A stretch of 64,000 nucleotides of DNA, taken from Bremia lactucae (lineage: Eukaryota; Oomycota; Peronosporomycetes; Peronosporales; Peronosporaceae). The position numbers and the translations under genes are program-made. Within the stretch, counting starts at the first letter, position 1, and every line of letters begins with the position of its first letter. Location: assembly GCF_004359215.1 (NCBI RefSeq), contig NC_090619.1, positions 5,541,493-5,605,492 on the forward strand, read 5' to 3'. Positions 1-9,642 of the stretch are shown piece by piece. Below the pieces are notes generated by a model. That model was not told where the DNA came from, made no database searches, and saw nothing but the letters and a program-made list of their open reading frames with translations.

Positions 1-270
1 AGGGATGTCGCGCTCAATATATTTGAGCCTACTACCCTCTAGTGACTGGCGACGAATAAAGTTATTCGACGCTCCGCAGTCCACTAGGGCTTTAAGTGAC
101 AAATCATTTGTCACTTTCAACTTCAAGGTGATGAGGGATACCTCATCACCAGGTGCAGAGACACATAATGATTGTGTGTCTGGAGCAACTTTTGTCAAGA
201 GATTTGCAAATTCTCTTGAGGTTGCTGGATCAGTAGGGCGTTGCGCCCCTACTGACCCCGTCCATTTTTT
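1..270 (-). CDS. Ty3/gypsy (family A) protease, start of pol, partial at window edge
   Basis: Retropepsin-like aspartic protease that would cleave the Gag-Pol polyprotein. Read on the minus strand in the frame -1 to gag, the sequence is open from the slippery site (264-270) to the window edge, with no stop. It contains the active-site block ALVDCGASNNF, where Cys replaces the usual Ser/Thr of D-S/T-G; the same DCGA occurs in the other A copies. The rest of pol lies outside the window. There is no ATG at the gag-pol junction, which fits expression only as a frameshift fusion with gag. Family assignment is strong. Whether the element is still active cannot be judged from this fragment. Confidence 0.85.
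230..270 (-). promoter_or_regulatory. Candidate -1 programmed ribosomal frameshift signal, gag/pol
   Basis: On the minus strand gag reads CCA AAA AAT, giving the heptamer A-AAA-AAT (270-264) in the gag frame. An 8-nt spacer follows, then a stem-loop at 255-230 (TCAGTAGGGGCG, short loop, CGCCCTACTGA) with one bulged G. The gag stop TAG (251-249) lies inside the 5' arm. Slipping back one base enters the frame that stays open into the protease. Heptamer, spacer and stem recur unchanged at 44461-44501, and the stem recurs at 59229-59254. Confidence 0.75.
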
Positions 271-1373
271 GGCGGTCCGCCTCGCTGTTGCGATTTCGCA
301 ACAACGTCGGATCCGCGACCGTTGCCCTTTTTGGCATACGATCCAAAATTACGTTCAGTACCTTTTGGTGCTGGACGTGGGGCACTACACTCATGAGCGT
401 AATGTCCCAATTTTTGGCAGCGATGGCATTTCTGCGATCGCTTATTATTCGAAAAGCGAGGTTTCTCGCTTTCGACATAGGAAAGGTCCATGGGTTCTGG
501 ACCTCCTAATTCGTGTCGTCTAGGTGGACGATATGATGACGAACTTGCTTGAGCCTGTCTCAAGCTAAAGTCCTCCTGTTCCGCTACGGATATTGCTTCT
601 TCAAGCGTATCCAGTTCCAAGCGGAACAGGTGGGTCTTTACGGGACCATCCGTAAGACCTTGCATGAACACCGTAATCAACGTGTGTTCATGGACTGGGT
701 TATTGGTAATACAACTCGCTAAGAGTCGTATGTGCTGGGCATATGCGTGCACATCACGCTTGCCTTGCTTAAGTTTCAGAAGCTCTGAACGAGCTCTGAA
801 CTCAGCCCTTGGTGGCTCAAACGTCTGTTTGAGTCGGGGTTTAAAAACCTCTAGCGACCCAAAAACATATGGGTCGCGTAACTTAAGGCCCAATGCCCAA
901 GTTTTGGCACGACCTGCCAGATTTGATTGAGCGAATGCGATTTGCATTTGCTCGTCGATAATGTGACGTGCCCTTATGGCATCGTCTAATTCGACAAACC
1001 ATCTTAAAAGGGAGTCTTCTTCGACTCCCCTATATTTTGAGATGTCAATCTTTAGAGTTTCGGGACGACGCGTTTGCGTCATCCCAGGTACAGGGGTCTG
1101 TACCTGTTGTAATCTCAACAGTTCCGCCTGTTGAGAGCCTTGCTGATTCAGCAAGGCTACTTTTTCCTTCATCTCGTCAAGTTCATGTTGTATGAACTTG
1201 GCGATGGTTGAGTGGAGGGCATCTCTGTCTATGTTGGACAGTAATGCCAGGATTGCATCGTTTTCTACGGTTGAACTCATTCGTTCAACCGCACTCCTTT
1301 CTATATCACTTAGAAAGGAGTAGCTTTCAGGGGAAACGTGATGCGTATTCCCACTATCATCTAACATGTCCAT
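249..1373 (-). CDS. gag: Ty3/gypsy (family A) Gag, 374 aa
   Basis: Structural capsid/nucleocapsid polyprotein of an LTR retrotransposon. The open frame is uninterrupted. The middle (about residues 110-230) has the retrotransposon Gag pattern, including WFVELDDAIRARHI, GRAKTWALGLKL and LKLKQGKRDVHAYAQ. Near the C-terminus is a CCHC zinc knuckle, CHRCQKLGHYAHEC, followed by a basic Gly/Arg tail. The ATG at 1373 sits about 50 bases inside the LTR and primer-binding site, on the minus strand. This is the best-preserved Gag in the window; the copies near 6.9, 18.2, 43.5 and 58.2 kb are broken relatives. The reading frame ends in the stem of the frameshift hairpin. Confidence 0.9.
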   Translation of the reverse strand: MDMLDDSGNTHHVSPESYSFLSDIERSAVERMSSTVENDAILALLSNIDRDALHSTIAKFIQHELDEMKEKVALLNQQGSQQAELLRLQQVQTPVPGMTQTRRPETLKIDISKYRGVEEDSLLRWFVELDDAIRARHIIDEQMQIAFAQSNLAGRAKTWALGLKLRDPYVFGSLEVFKPRLKQTFEPPRAEFRARSELLKLKQGKRDVHAYAQHIRLLASCITNNPVHEHTLITVFMQGLTDGPVKTHLFRLELDTLEEAISVAEQEDFSLRQAQASSSSYRPPRRHELGGPEPMDLSYVESEKPRFSNNKRSQKCHRCQKLGHYAHECSAPRPAPKGTERNFGSYAKKGNGRGSDVVAKSQQRGGPPKNGRGQ

Positions 1374-1402
1374 GTTAGATGTGAGAAATGTGGTCCATGG
1401 AC

Positions 1403-1421
1403 GGATTACAAAGTGCTACCA
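1403..1421 (-). other. Primer-binding site, family A element
   Basis: On the minus strand the sequence TGGTAGCACTTTGTAATCC begins two bases inside the LTR end. The leading TGG complements a tRNA CCA end. The same TGGTAGC start follows the LTRs of families A, B and D in this window. The tRNA identity was not determined. Confidence 0.7.
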
Positions 1422-1423
1422 GG

Positions 1424-1880
1424 TGTAACGGGGCACTGCGACTTGTACTGCTTCAGTACAAGTCAACTTCGCACTGCTTCAGCTGCGAGTGGTGCCCTAA
1501 GTTATTTCACGTACACTAGTACGTGCAGAGAAAGACTTCTCTTAAGGCAACTAGCTTTAAGAGAGTAAAATGAAAACTCTATTAAATATAATTAAGTGTC
1601 TCTTGTTGTATCTTTGTAAAGGCTAACTTAATTATAATCTAATACTAAACATGTAAATGAATACTTATCTCTATCTTATCTGTAACTCTCTCTTTAATTA
1701 CTCCTACAGCTGATTAGTTTGCGGAAAAACTAGATATTATGGCCTATACCTATTTATGGATAAGAATTCTGAATACTACTTTATAAAGTAACATTCTCCA
1801 AATGTTATCTACCTCATAGATAATCTATTAATTAACAATCTTATAGTAATAATTTCATGTAACGATACACCCCGTTTCAC
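1424..1880 (-). repeat. LTR, family A (5' LTR of the minus-strand element)
   Basis: The family A LTR reads TGTAACGGGGTGTATCGTTACA... to ...GTGCCCCGTTACA; here it is reverse-complemented. It contains hairpins typical of the family: ACTTGTACTGCTTCAGTACAAGT near 1440 and CACGTACACTAGTACGTG near 1508. The outer end is degenerate (cccgtttcac). It abuts a family B LTR fragment, so the A element probably inserted into a B LTR. Confidence 0.85.
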
Positions 1881-2250
1881 TTGATATGTTGATACAGTTT
1901 TACTTTTTCTTTATTCTAAAGCCGTTGAATTTACCTATAGTAGCTAAGACTAGTCGAGACACCCCGCCTTTACTGTAATTAGTGTAAATTGCTATCAGTA
2001 CCAGCAAAGTGCGCCTCGTTACCCCTGGTAGCGCGTCGTAGTCCGTTTAACGGCCTACACATGTTCCATCCAAGATAGAAATGTTGAATGAAGATGAAGG
2101 GAGGTCCCAAGTCTCTCAAAAAGGCAGTCACATAATGTGCGAAAGCTCATTTGACCTTGAATGGAGAGCTGTCAACGCATGAATTGGGTCGTAGGCGGGC
2201 CAGCCGTTGGCGCGGTGCTGTTTACTCTAAATACAGATTACAAAATGCGG
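1881..2250 (+). repeat. LTR family B 3' fragment, PBS and decayed gag start
   Basis: Positions 1881-2024 match the last part of the B LTR seen at 50479-50986 (TAGCTAAGAC, caccccgcctttactgtaat, gtgcgcctcgtta). A TGGTAGCG primer-binding site follows at about 2026. After it comes decayed gag leader sequence resembling 22070-22260, up to the gap. Nothing here is translatable. Confidence 0.65.
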
Positions 2251-2350
2251 NNNNNNNNNNNNNNNNNNNNNNNNNNNNNNNNNNNNNNNNNNNNNNNNNN
2301 NNNNNNNNNNNNNNNNNNNNNNNNNNNNNNNNNNNNNNNNNNNNNNNNNN
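2251..2350. other. Assembly gap (100 N)
   Basis: A run of exactly 100 N, the usual placeholder for a gap of unknown size. The sequence changes from B gag on the left to integrase on the right. Confidence 1.
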
Positions 2351-3690
2351 CAGTGTCAGCGCATTAAGCCTGCACCGTCCAGCAGTGCGCCACTGAAGCC
2401 GCTACCGATTTCATCCAACTGTTGGAAGTCAGTAGGTCTCGACTTCATGTCTGGGATGCCGCCTGATCAAAAGGGTCGGACGGGGCTCGTCGTCTTTGTA
2501 GATAGACTGAGCAAAATGGTGCATTTAACACCATGTAAAACATCGATCGCAGGCAAGGAGACAGCTCTCTTGTTTCTGGATCAGTTATACCGACTACATG
2601 GGATCTTCGAGTCCATAGTAACGGACCGGGATCCCCGTTTTACGCCTGGTTTTTGGCGACATGTGTTCGAGCTAGGTAGCAAATTTCACATGTTGACAGC
2701 ATATCTTCTTCAGACCGATGTCCAAACAGAACGCGCTATTCGGGTCATGGCGGATGTCTTACGCACTATAGCAACTCCCAAAGAGTGGAGCAAGCAAGTT
2801 CGCTATAAATAACAGTGTCCACGCCAGTACGGGTGAGACACCGTTTTATATTAACGGACTGCGCCATCCTCGGACGCCAGTCTCGTTTGTGCGCAGCCCG
2901 AGTCTTAGTGGGGGAGGGTCCCTCACTATGCCCGCTGCGAATGAGGGACATAGTTTCGTCAATATGACGATGACCCGCGAGGTTATCATCTCAACGACCA
3001 AATCTTGCCCTAGCGAGCCTGCCAGTCTAGCAGTGGTCAAAATACCACGTCTTATGACCGACCCCTCGGCGGTATCATAGGCGAGATTGATGCTAAAAGC
3101 GTGAGCGAGGCTCAACGCTTTTTGGAATAGCGATTAGCCATCACACGAAAAGTCCGTGATGCAATGGCAAGCGCACAGGACAAGCAAAAAGAATATGCGG
3201 ACCGAAATGGTCGCAAAAATAATGAACGATTTAGAGCGAGTGAAAAAATACTATTAAGTTCTGCTACCCTACCTAAAAATGCAATTTATGTACTGCCTGG
3301 AGGTGCTTCGAAGTTGTTGCCGCGTTTCATTTGGCCCTTTACGGTGGTAGAAGAGGTTAAAGACATAAAATTATAGGCTCACCCTTCCCCCGTATATGAA
3401 GACGCACCCCGTATTTTACGTGGGTCGTCTGAAACGGTATGTAGGCCCAAATGAGGTCACATATCCCCATCTGGCTAAAGAGACCGATGGTGACGCCGAC
3501 TGTGAGTCGAGCGCCGTTCGGGTGAGGGAGACGGAGACGGGGAAGGCGAAAATTTATCAGGCGGCCGACTCCTCCCACCACGAACAGGACTCGGAGAGCG
3601 AGGGACATCACGCGAGTAATGCGGATTCCTCAGCATTATCCGTTCGAAAAGGTCCAAGCGAGTCTTCAGGCGTTCAGTGCTCTGGTTAAG
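2351..3690 (+). pseudogene. Ty3/gypsy integrase with C-terminal tail, broken
   Basis: DDE integrase remnant that would insert element cDNA into the host chromosome. Visible blocks are CQRIKPAPSSS, a catalytic-Asp strand GLDFMSG, VVFVDRLSKMVHLTPC, and TDRDPRFTPGFW with the second Asp. The later segment (YLLQTDVQTERAIRVM) has lost the usual DGQTERVNR spacing. Frameshifts follow near 2810, after which NSVHAS.GETPFY-like and GLRHPRTP-like stretches continue in other frames. A C-terminal domain is recognisable at 3164-3370 (KILLSSATLP) and an FYVGRLKRY block at about 3415. The copy is dead, and its family is not exactly A or B. Confidence 0.75.
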
Positions 3691-4400
3691 TCGTCTGCGA
3701 AGACACGCGCACGCGCAGCGCTTATTCGCTGGCCGCGTCCAATGCCTTAGTCGAAAAACCGACAGCTACTGCTGCTGTCGCGTTAACGAGACGAATGCTG
3801 TCTCGTCGTCTGCGCTGGAACGCGCAGTGACAGATAAAGGAGGGCTGCCCATAATGGAGAAGCGGCTCCGCCGCTTCTCCAATAAGTATAACTACAACGC
3901 CTCATGCTCAGACCATAATCCATAATAGTTCTGACATAGAGGATTCGGAGCCTAAAGATCCACCGACGACACGTGAACGTGCTCAGTCGGTGTCACAAGC
4001 CAGTCGTTTAGAACGTGGCTATGTGACGGGAGGCATATCATTGATGTCCCTTCCATCTAGTTGGCCTCGTTTAAACGGGCCAAGAGCGTCGTTCCTAGAG
4101 CGAGCTCTTGTGAACGCACATAATTATAATGGCGTCTTTCAATCATGGAGGGCTCAGGGAAAATCGCTTGGGTGTATTTTCCCGATTTCGGTCGTGTTGC
4201 GCTCAAATGAAACGCCCGTCCAATACGAGGCGGAATTCCTGCGCCGCATTCATCCGCATTCCGATGCGATGAAACAGCGGTCGCAGAGAATTAATTTCGC
4301 CTGCTTGCGTGTGAGCTAGTCCAATTGAGACTAGCGAAGCTCACCAAGCGATGCTTCAGTGAAAGATCTTTCCCGTTCGAAGCGTGATCACATCACACAT
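3691..4400 (+). other. Decayed gypsy internal sequence, hairpin-rich
   Basis: No recognisable protein. An open frame at 3990-4319 (109 aa) has no family resemblance that I can see. The stretch carries the local inverted repeats seen in other gypsy interiors here, for example GAGAAGCGGC TCC GCCGCTTCTC near 3859. It is probably the region downstream of integrase of a decayed element. Confidence 0.4.
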
Positions 4401-4409
4401 TAAAGTTTA

Positions 4410-5500
4410 GACGAAGGCTTGTCGGTGTACGGTATCGATCGTTTCGATATGCGACAGACGGTGATTACTATCGATCCTGATTTACAACTTCGATAATTTC
4501 ACGAGTTCCATGATTGCCCGGCTGGAGGTCATCTGGGCCGCGAAAAGATTTTCACGGCTGTGTCGCGCAATTTTTATTGGCCCCACTTGTACGAGCGGGT
4601 GCGTAATTGGGTACGAACCTGTGAGTATTTTCAGCGTGTGAAGCCGTCGCCTTCGTCGAAGGTCCCCCCTGCGATCGCTTCCAATTGCCTCAGAGGCATG
4701 GCGGTTGATTTATACGGACTCCATATTTGGCCTTTTGTCCGACGACAAGGCCGCATGGTCATCCCGGTTTTGCCGACCGCATCATTAAAATGAGTCTTTT
4801 TATACCTGTACGGCACAAATCACCGCTACTGAGACCGCGGTGCACTTCTTAGACGCAGAGTACCGTCATTATAGTCTCCCGGAGTCGATTGCGTCTGACC
4901 GCGATCCACGTTTCACTTCCGTCTTGTAGACTAAAACTGTCCAAGCTTCTCGGAATAATATTGCTGATGTCGACGGCGGCCCATCCGGAGACGGATGGGC
5001 AATCTGAACGTATCAATCTCGTTTACGAAGACCATCTTCGCAGCTATACGAAATCGTTTACAACTTGGAGCTCCTATCTGCCGCTTGCTGAGTTCGCGCC
5101 CAACAACACCGAACACGCACCATCGGGTTTGACGCCTTAATTCTCTGGTAATGCGCGCCTTCCTCGCGTTCCCATTCTACTTGTCGTGGGAAGTTCCACG
5201 GCGTTTTGTGGCCTCACTCTGAGGAATAGGATGTAGCCGATATCGAGCATGCAGTGCTGCTCGTGGTCGCACAGTCGCAGGTGCGGCAACCGACCTCGAC
5301 ACCACCCAAAGTGGCATCATACTTAGCTAGATGGACTTCGAAGACATTAATCGGCCCGTCATTGGGGGCTCAGACGTCCGCAGCACCGCCTTATGCGGCC
5401 AACTACACGCTGCGAGGACCGGCGCGTCCAATTAACGACGCCGTGCAACCGACTTCATGCTGCAACAGTATTCAATTACCCTTTTTGTCCGGGATACAGT
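4410..5500 (+). pseudogene. Second Ty3/gypsy integrase remnant (different subfamily)
   Basis: Zinc-binding (HHCC-like) and core integrase pieces in shifting frames. The region near 4540 reads GGHLGREKIF, then NFYWPHLYERVRNWVRTCEYFQRVKPSPSSK. A catalytic-Asp-like VDLYG follows, then AHPETDGQSERINLV near 4980 and YLPLAEFAPNNTEHAPSG near 5085. Stops and frameshifts interrupt it. It diverges from the integrase just upstream, so two elements are joined or nested here. Confidence 0.7.
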
Positions 5501-5622
5501 TCAGGCAGGTATGAGCAAACAAAATGAAATGAGAACGCGACAAACGTGGAAGAAAGAATATAAATTAATATCAACCAGTAAATCGTTTACCCCTGTCGAC
5601 CGAAGGCATGACGGACTCAGCC

Positions 5623-5722
5623 NNNNNNNNNNNNNNNNNNNNNNNNNNNNNNNNNNNNNNNNNNNNNNNNNNNNNNNNNNNNNNNNNNNNNNNNNNNNNN
5701 NNNNNNNNNNNNNNNNNNNNNN
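5623..5722. other. Assembly gap (100 N)
   Basis: A 100-N placeholder. Family A LTR sequence begins immediately to its right. Confidence 1.
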
Positions 5723-5814
5723 AAGTAATTTCCTCCAAATATTATCTACCTTTTAGATAATATTAATTAACAACCTTTTAGTGTTAATTTCATGTAACGA
5801 TACACCCCGTTACA
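5723..5814 (-). repeat. LTR family A, terminal fragment
   Basis: Matches the first 90 bases of the A LTR in reverse, ending TGTAACGATACACCCCGTTACA. The rest is lost in the gap. Confidence 0.75.
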
Positions 5815-6415
5815 TTCCTGGCAACCAAGGCTTTTCTGGGAAGCGACATGCAACATATTGTGGTCCTTCCCACTTGACTGATGTTAGCAGTTGAGCTGAC
5901 ATCACTTTCGAAGTGATCTTTTTGATTATTGCTTTTCGGATGATCCACAGTGGCAACACCAAGATTTATGATCATCGCGTTCTGATACTACACAGTGGCA
6001 TCACCAAGGTTTTCACCATATTGGCAGTCATAAGACGACGACACTTCATCAACCCGAGCATATTACGGAGTAATGCCTTACCCGGTTCGCTAGAACCCAT
6101 TGGTTTTTGTAGTGTTGGCCCGCGTGATCGGGAGTCTTCAAAGATATTATCGAGTCGGATGGAGTGTTACAACTCGTAAGATACACCTGCGATTGGAGAT
6201 TTATCGGTGCGTGTGGGCCTGCTTTTTTTGCATTAGCAGCTTCACTTAATCACCTTAGAGGCGTAACGCATGGACTTTCTTACCATGCGATGAATCAGGT
6301 AGAATGTTTTTACAGACCAACAAGTGCGGCCTTTCTCAAAGACCTACGAACTCTATGTCAGATAAGACATGGTGCGGATGATGTAACAAATCGTCCCGTT
6401 AAATAATATCTAACC
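5815..6415. other. Unassigned 600-bp stretch between two opposed A LTRs
   Basis: No gene recognised. The only internal structure I see is a direct imperfect repeat about 42 bases apart, CCACAGTGGCAACACCAAG near 5946 and CACAGTGGCATCACCAAGG near 5992. The stretch is bounded by an A LTR in minus orientation on the left and one in plus orientation on the right. Confidence 0.5.
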
Positions 6416-6853
6416 TGTAACGGGGTGTATCGTTACATGAAATTAACACTTAGAGGTTGTAAGTTATTTTTTTTAAAGGGTAGATAATATTTGAAGAATA
6501 TTACTTTACATGGTAATATTCTAAACGCTTATCCATTGGTAGATACAGACCATTATATCCACTTTCTCCGCAATCCAGTCGGCGCTGGACGCGCGCAAAG
6601 AGGAAGTCAGATAAGACTTTATTACATGTTTTGTATTAGTCTTTAATTAAGTTAGTATTAAATTGATGGAAACAGAAGTTATTAATTATAATAAAAACAG
6701 TTTCCAACTAACCCTCTTTAAAGCAATTGTTTTAAAGAGATTCTTTCTCTGCACTAATTAGTGTACGTGAAGTGACGTGAGACACCACTCGCACTGAGGC
6801 AGTGCGAAGCGGACTTGTACTGCTTCAGTACAAGTCAGTAGTGCCCCGATACA
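6416..6853 (+). repeat. LTR family A, full length (5' LTR)
   Basis: Starts TGTAACGGGGTGTATCG and ends GTGCCCCGATACA. A TGGTAGCACTTTGTAGTCC primer-binding site follows at about 6857, then a gag start, so it is a 5' LTR in plus orientation. Confidence 0.85.
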
Positions 6854-6903
6854 GCTGGTAGCACTTTGTAGTCCGTCCAAGGACCACATTTCCTTCATCT
6901 AAA

Positions 6904-7202
6904 ATGGACATGTCAGATGATAATGGAAAGACGCATCATGTTTCGCGTGAAAGCTTCTCCTTTCTAAGTGACATAGAAAGGAGTGCGGTCAAACGAATGA
7001 GTTCGACCGTAGGAACGTTACCATCTTGGCCATGCTGTCCGGTTTGGACAGAGATAACCTCCATTCAGCCATCGCCAGTTTCATACAAGATAAACTTGAC
7101 GAGGCGAAGGAGAAGTAGCGTTGCTTATTCAGCAACGCTTTCAACAGGCAGGACTGTCGAATTTTACAGCAGGTTTAGAGCTCTGTACCTGGGATGCCGC
7201 AC
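6904..7202 (+). pseudogene. Family A gag, 5' fragment, frameshifted
   Basis: Encodes the N-terminus of the A Gag (MDMSDDNGKTHHVSRESF, FLSDIERSAVKRMSSTV). A frameshift near 7010 moves the remainder into other frames, and the copy then runs into the gap. About 100 codons of homology to 249-1373. Not functional. Confidence 0.75.
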
Positions 7203-7302
7203 NNNNNNNNNNNNNNNNNNNNNNNNNNNNNNNNNNNNNNNNNNNNNNNNNNNNNNNNNNNNNNNNNNNNNNNNNNNNNNNNNNNNNNNNNNNNNNNNNN
7301 NN
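7203..7302. other. Assembly gap (100 N)
   Basis: A 100-N placeholder inside an A-family element, between gag and LTR sequence. Confidence 1.
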
Positions 7303-7450
7303 ATTTTACCCTCTTTTAGTTACTTGTTTTAAATAGAAGTCTTCCTCTGCACGTACTAGTGTACGCGAAATAACGTAAAGCCCAATCGCAACTGAAGCAG
7401 TGCGAAGTGGACTCGTACTGAAACAGTACAAGTCATAGTGCCCCGTTACA
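7303..7450 (+). repeat. LTR family A, 3' fragment
   Basis: The last 148 bases of an A LTR, with the hairpin cores cgtactagtgtacg and tactgaaacagta, ending GTGCCCCGTTACA at 7450. Phosphodiesterase-like pseudogene sequence follows directly, so this LTR marks the right end of an insertion into that pseudogene. Confidence 0.8.
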
Positions 7451-7766
7451 ATAGGTGGTCGATATCTCGATAGTAGTGGGATACAGAGCACATTGGTATC
7501 AAACAAAGGCTTCCCACTTAAAGCTGCTCGTCTAATGATCCCATGACCCATTAATGCTGTAGAGACTTGAATTTGACTCAGAGCTGAGCCTGCGATCGCT
7601 AGTCGACCCCATAGAGATTGACTTCTTTATCGTACACGTAAATTGTCCACCCGTCGACATCAAGAGCTTGTTGCAAGATGCCGAATAAAATACTAAATGC
7701 CTTCACTTGTGTCATTGCCTGTGCGACTACTGGACCTACTAATACAAGAAGGAGGATATGCTTCAT
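7451..7766 (-). pseudogene. Partial copy of the GAF-phosphodiesterase gene
   Basis: Clearly similar to 12490-12805 of the intact gene, in the same strand sense, including the runs TTGGTATCAAACAAAGGCTT and CGTACACGTAAATTGTCCAC. Only the second GAF-like segment is present (MGHGIIRRAALSGKPLFDTN in the minus frame). It carries substitutions and small insertions that break the frame. It ends abruptly near 7766 and is cut by an A LTR at 7450. This is a truncated duplicate of the gene 5 kb away. Confidence 0.85.
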
Positions 7767-7794
7767 AGTCGAAACCATCGGCGTCTTTTCGGCC

Positions 7795-8127
7795 CACGCT
7801 CTCCTCAGCCCACTTGATTCACGAAAATATCATCCGACTCTTCAAAAGTCTCGTCGTCACAAGTGCTTCTCTCAGGTTCTCATCCATGACATTCGTAGTT
7901 AGCGTAATGACATCGATCATTCGTCGATCTTCCTCACCGATACTGGGTAGTGCGCCATCTGTAGAATCAACATTCCTCGACAGCGAATGGGCCTTCTCGC
8001 CATTATCTAAGCTGGCTCGTAGCCGAGTAAAACTTATCCTGTCCCATTTCCTTCATGTCCTGTGAGTAATTGTAGCCATCTCTCAGCAGACCATTTTCAT
8101 CTATAAGGTCTTCAGCTTCCAAACCAC
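7795..8127 (-). pseudogene. LTV1-like ribosome-biogenesis gene fragment, broken
   Basis: Translating the minus strand from 8127 gives LEAEDLIDENGLLRDGYNYS followed by a KEMGQDKFYSATSQLR-like run and a stop. A second frame gives DRRMIDVITLTTNVMDENLR, and a third gives DDETFEESDDIFVNQV. The order (an acidic stretch, a DGYNYS..MKEMG motif, then MDE.L.EAL and DD.FEE.DD.FV) resembles LTV1 proteins, which act in export and maturation of the 40S ribosomal subunit. The two frame changes and one stop in 110 codons mark a pseudogene. The family call rests on recalled motif order, not a search. Confidence 0.5.
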
Positions 8128-8494
8128 CAAAAAAAACTTTTCGTACGGGGAAGTCGGACTTGCTCTGATCAACCTTTAACTCGAGGAATGTCTAGACCAA
8201 CGACTTTCTAATAAAATCACAAAAATTTTACAACCAATGTTTTTGCTTAAGGGAATGTCAAGTAGACCAGACCCAGTAGCAAACGGTATTATATTTAGCC
8301 AATCAAAATAACTCAGACTTAGATGGAGTAGGTTAGCAAAAACCTTTGTTTTGGGTCAAGCCATTCCCGTTCTTAAAACTCGTTTTTTTAACCCACTTGT
8401 CATCTATTTCTTACATCGAAAGTTGCGGTGATGGTATTTGACCGCTCGTATTAAATTAATTGCCATCCGTATCCATCTTAGCGGCAAATTGATA
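8128..8494. other. Upstream region of the zinc-finger/XPA-like gene
   Basis: No gene seen. It holds the 21-bp TGATGGTATTTGACCGCTCGT at about 8429-8449, which also occurs inverted upstream of the paralogue near 17424-17444. The shared promoter sequence shows that the duplication extended beyond the coding region. Confidence 0.6.
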
Positions 8495-9337
8495 ATGACC
8501 ACACGTTTACGCTCTAGTGAATCCTCAAATGCGCTTCCCGCGAAAGCTCCAAAAGCCTCAGTAGCTTGCAAGTACTGCAAGAAGATATTCACCTCACGAG
8601 GCATCTCTCGCCACCAAAAGAAATGCATCATGACCTTCGTTGGCAATCAAAGTAAAGCTGAGAAGACCTGCACGTATCGGTTTTGCATTCTCAACGAGAG
8701 AATTCACGAAGAAGTTCTTTCGTTTTTGGGAAATCAGACACTTACCAAGTTGCAAATGATGACTGGCGATCATTATCAGCAGTGCGAACCAGAGTTAGCC
8801 GCATATTGCTGCAAATGTGAAAATGATAACCCTGTTGCTATACATCATTTATGTCGAAAATGCCTCTATAGTTACGGGTATGGTCAAGACGTTAATCGAA
8901 TAACGGCAAGACAATATGGCTTCACGGGGAAGCTTTCTGAAGTTATTGAACCAGAAAGGCCCAACAATTGTATCGAATATAAGTGGTATAAGTGGGGTCC
9001 GCTGGAATCGTACATGCTTCGAACTTTTGGGTCAAAAATGGCTTGGCTTCGACATATTGCAAGGTTGAAAACTCGAAGAGATAAAATACAATATTTTCGA
9101 AATCTACAATCCAAATTCGGTCCGGAGGTTGCAGCTATTATGAAAAAAGCGAAGTTTAGAAAAAAGAGTTTGGCCGAGTTGTACAAATGCCGTGCGCGCT
9201 GCTTTAGAATAAAAGCAAAAATGGAAGAACGTGGCTTTCCATTCGAACCAATCTCCGATTCGTGCAAAAATTACATTACAGACGGGATTGGTAGTGTCGA
9301 AGAAGTGATTCAGTCCGTTGCTGACACAATGACCTAA
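8495..9337 (+). CDS. Zinc-finger / F-box-like / XPA-like protein, 280 aa
   Basis: An intact single-exon frame. I chose the ATG at 8495 because the upstream extension begins only with a TTG. Residues 25-44 form a C2HC finger (CKYCKKIF...HQKKC). Residues 65-95 (NERIHEEVLSFL..TLTKL) look like an F-box helix pair. Around residues 103-122 two C-x2-C pairs (CCKCENDN...CRKC) are followed by RITARQYGF and a basic helix ending KTRRDK. This is the order of the XPA/Rad14 DNA-repair fold, a zinc finger and then ITKTEA. If right, it could be a DNA-binding adaptor in the nucleus, but that is inference. A broken paralogue lies inverted at 16539-17343, and both keep GDHYQQCEPELA identical. Regulation is unknown. 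Alternative: a lineage-specific transcription factor. Confidence 0.7.
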   Translation: MTTRLRSSESSNALPAKAPKASVACKYCKKIFTSRGISRHQKKCIMTFVGNQSKAEKTCTYRFCILNERIHEEVLSFLGNQTLTKLQMMTGDHYQQCEPELAAYCCKCENDNPVAIHHLCRKCLYSYGYGQDVNRITARQYGFTGKLSEVIEPERPNNCIEYKWYKWGPLESYMLRTFGSKMAWLRHIARLKTRRDKIQYFRNLQSKFGPEVAAIMKKAKFRKKSLAELYKCRARCFRIKAKMEERGFPFEPISDSCKNYITDGIGSVEEVIQSVADTMT

Positions 9338-9642
9338 AGTTTGTAAGCCTACCGTCCATGTTGTCTGAAGCTAAACAAGCGTCACATGAAGTGTGGACGA
9401 CATTCAGAACAGCCTAAGATACATATTACAGAAAGGAAAAAGAGTATGTGGCAAGGAATGATTTCTGAAGGCCAAGAAATTCTATACTTGATGTTAATAT
9501 ATATAAAAAAAATTTCATACATATAGTATCAAGAATAACGTAATATTCAAGAGTACTGGACCAACTCCGTCTCATAGTATTCGCTTCTAGCAAATCAGTG
9601 GTATTCTATGATACATCTCCGAGTAGCAAACAGTGCATAAAC
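9338..9642. other. Intergenic region between convergent genes
   Basis: AT-rich sequence between the stop of the XPA-like gene and the stop of the phosphodiesterase gene. No further gene is visible. It probably holds both 3' untranslated regions. Confidence 0.6.

Noticed and set aside
5..523. 172-aa plus-strand open frame at the window start
   Set aside because: It lies opposite gag and protease, which have clear zinc-knuckle and DCGA motifs on the minus strand. The frame is a mirror of hairpin-rich DNA with no motif of its own.
3990..4319. 109-aa frame as a host gene
   Set aside because: It is in a decayed gypsy interior with local inverted repeats, and no recognisable domain or supporting context.
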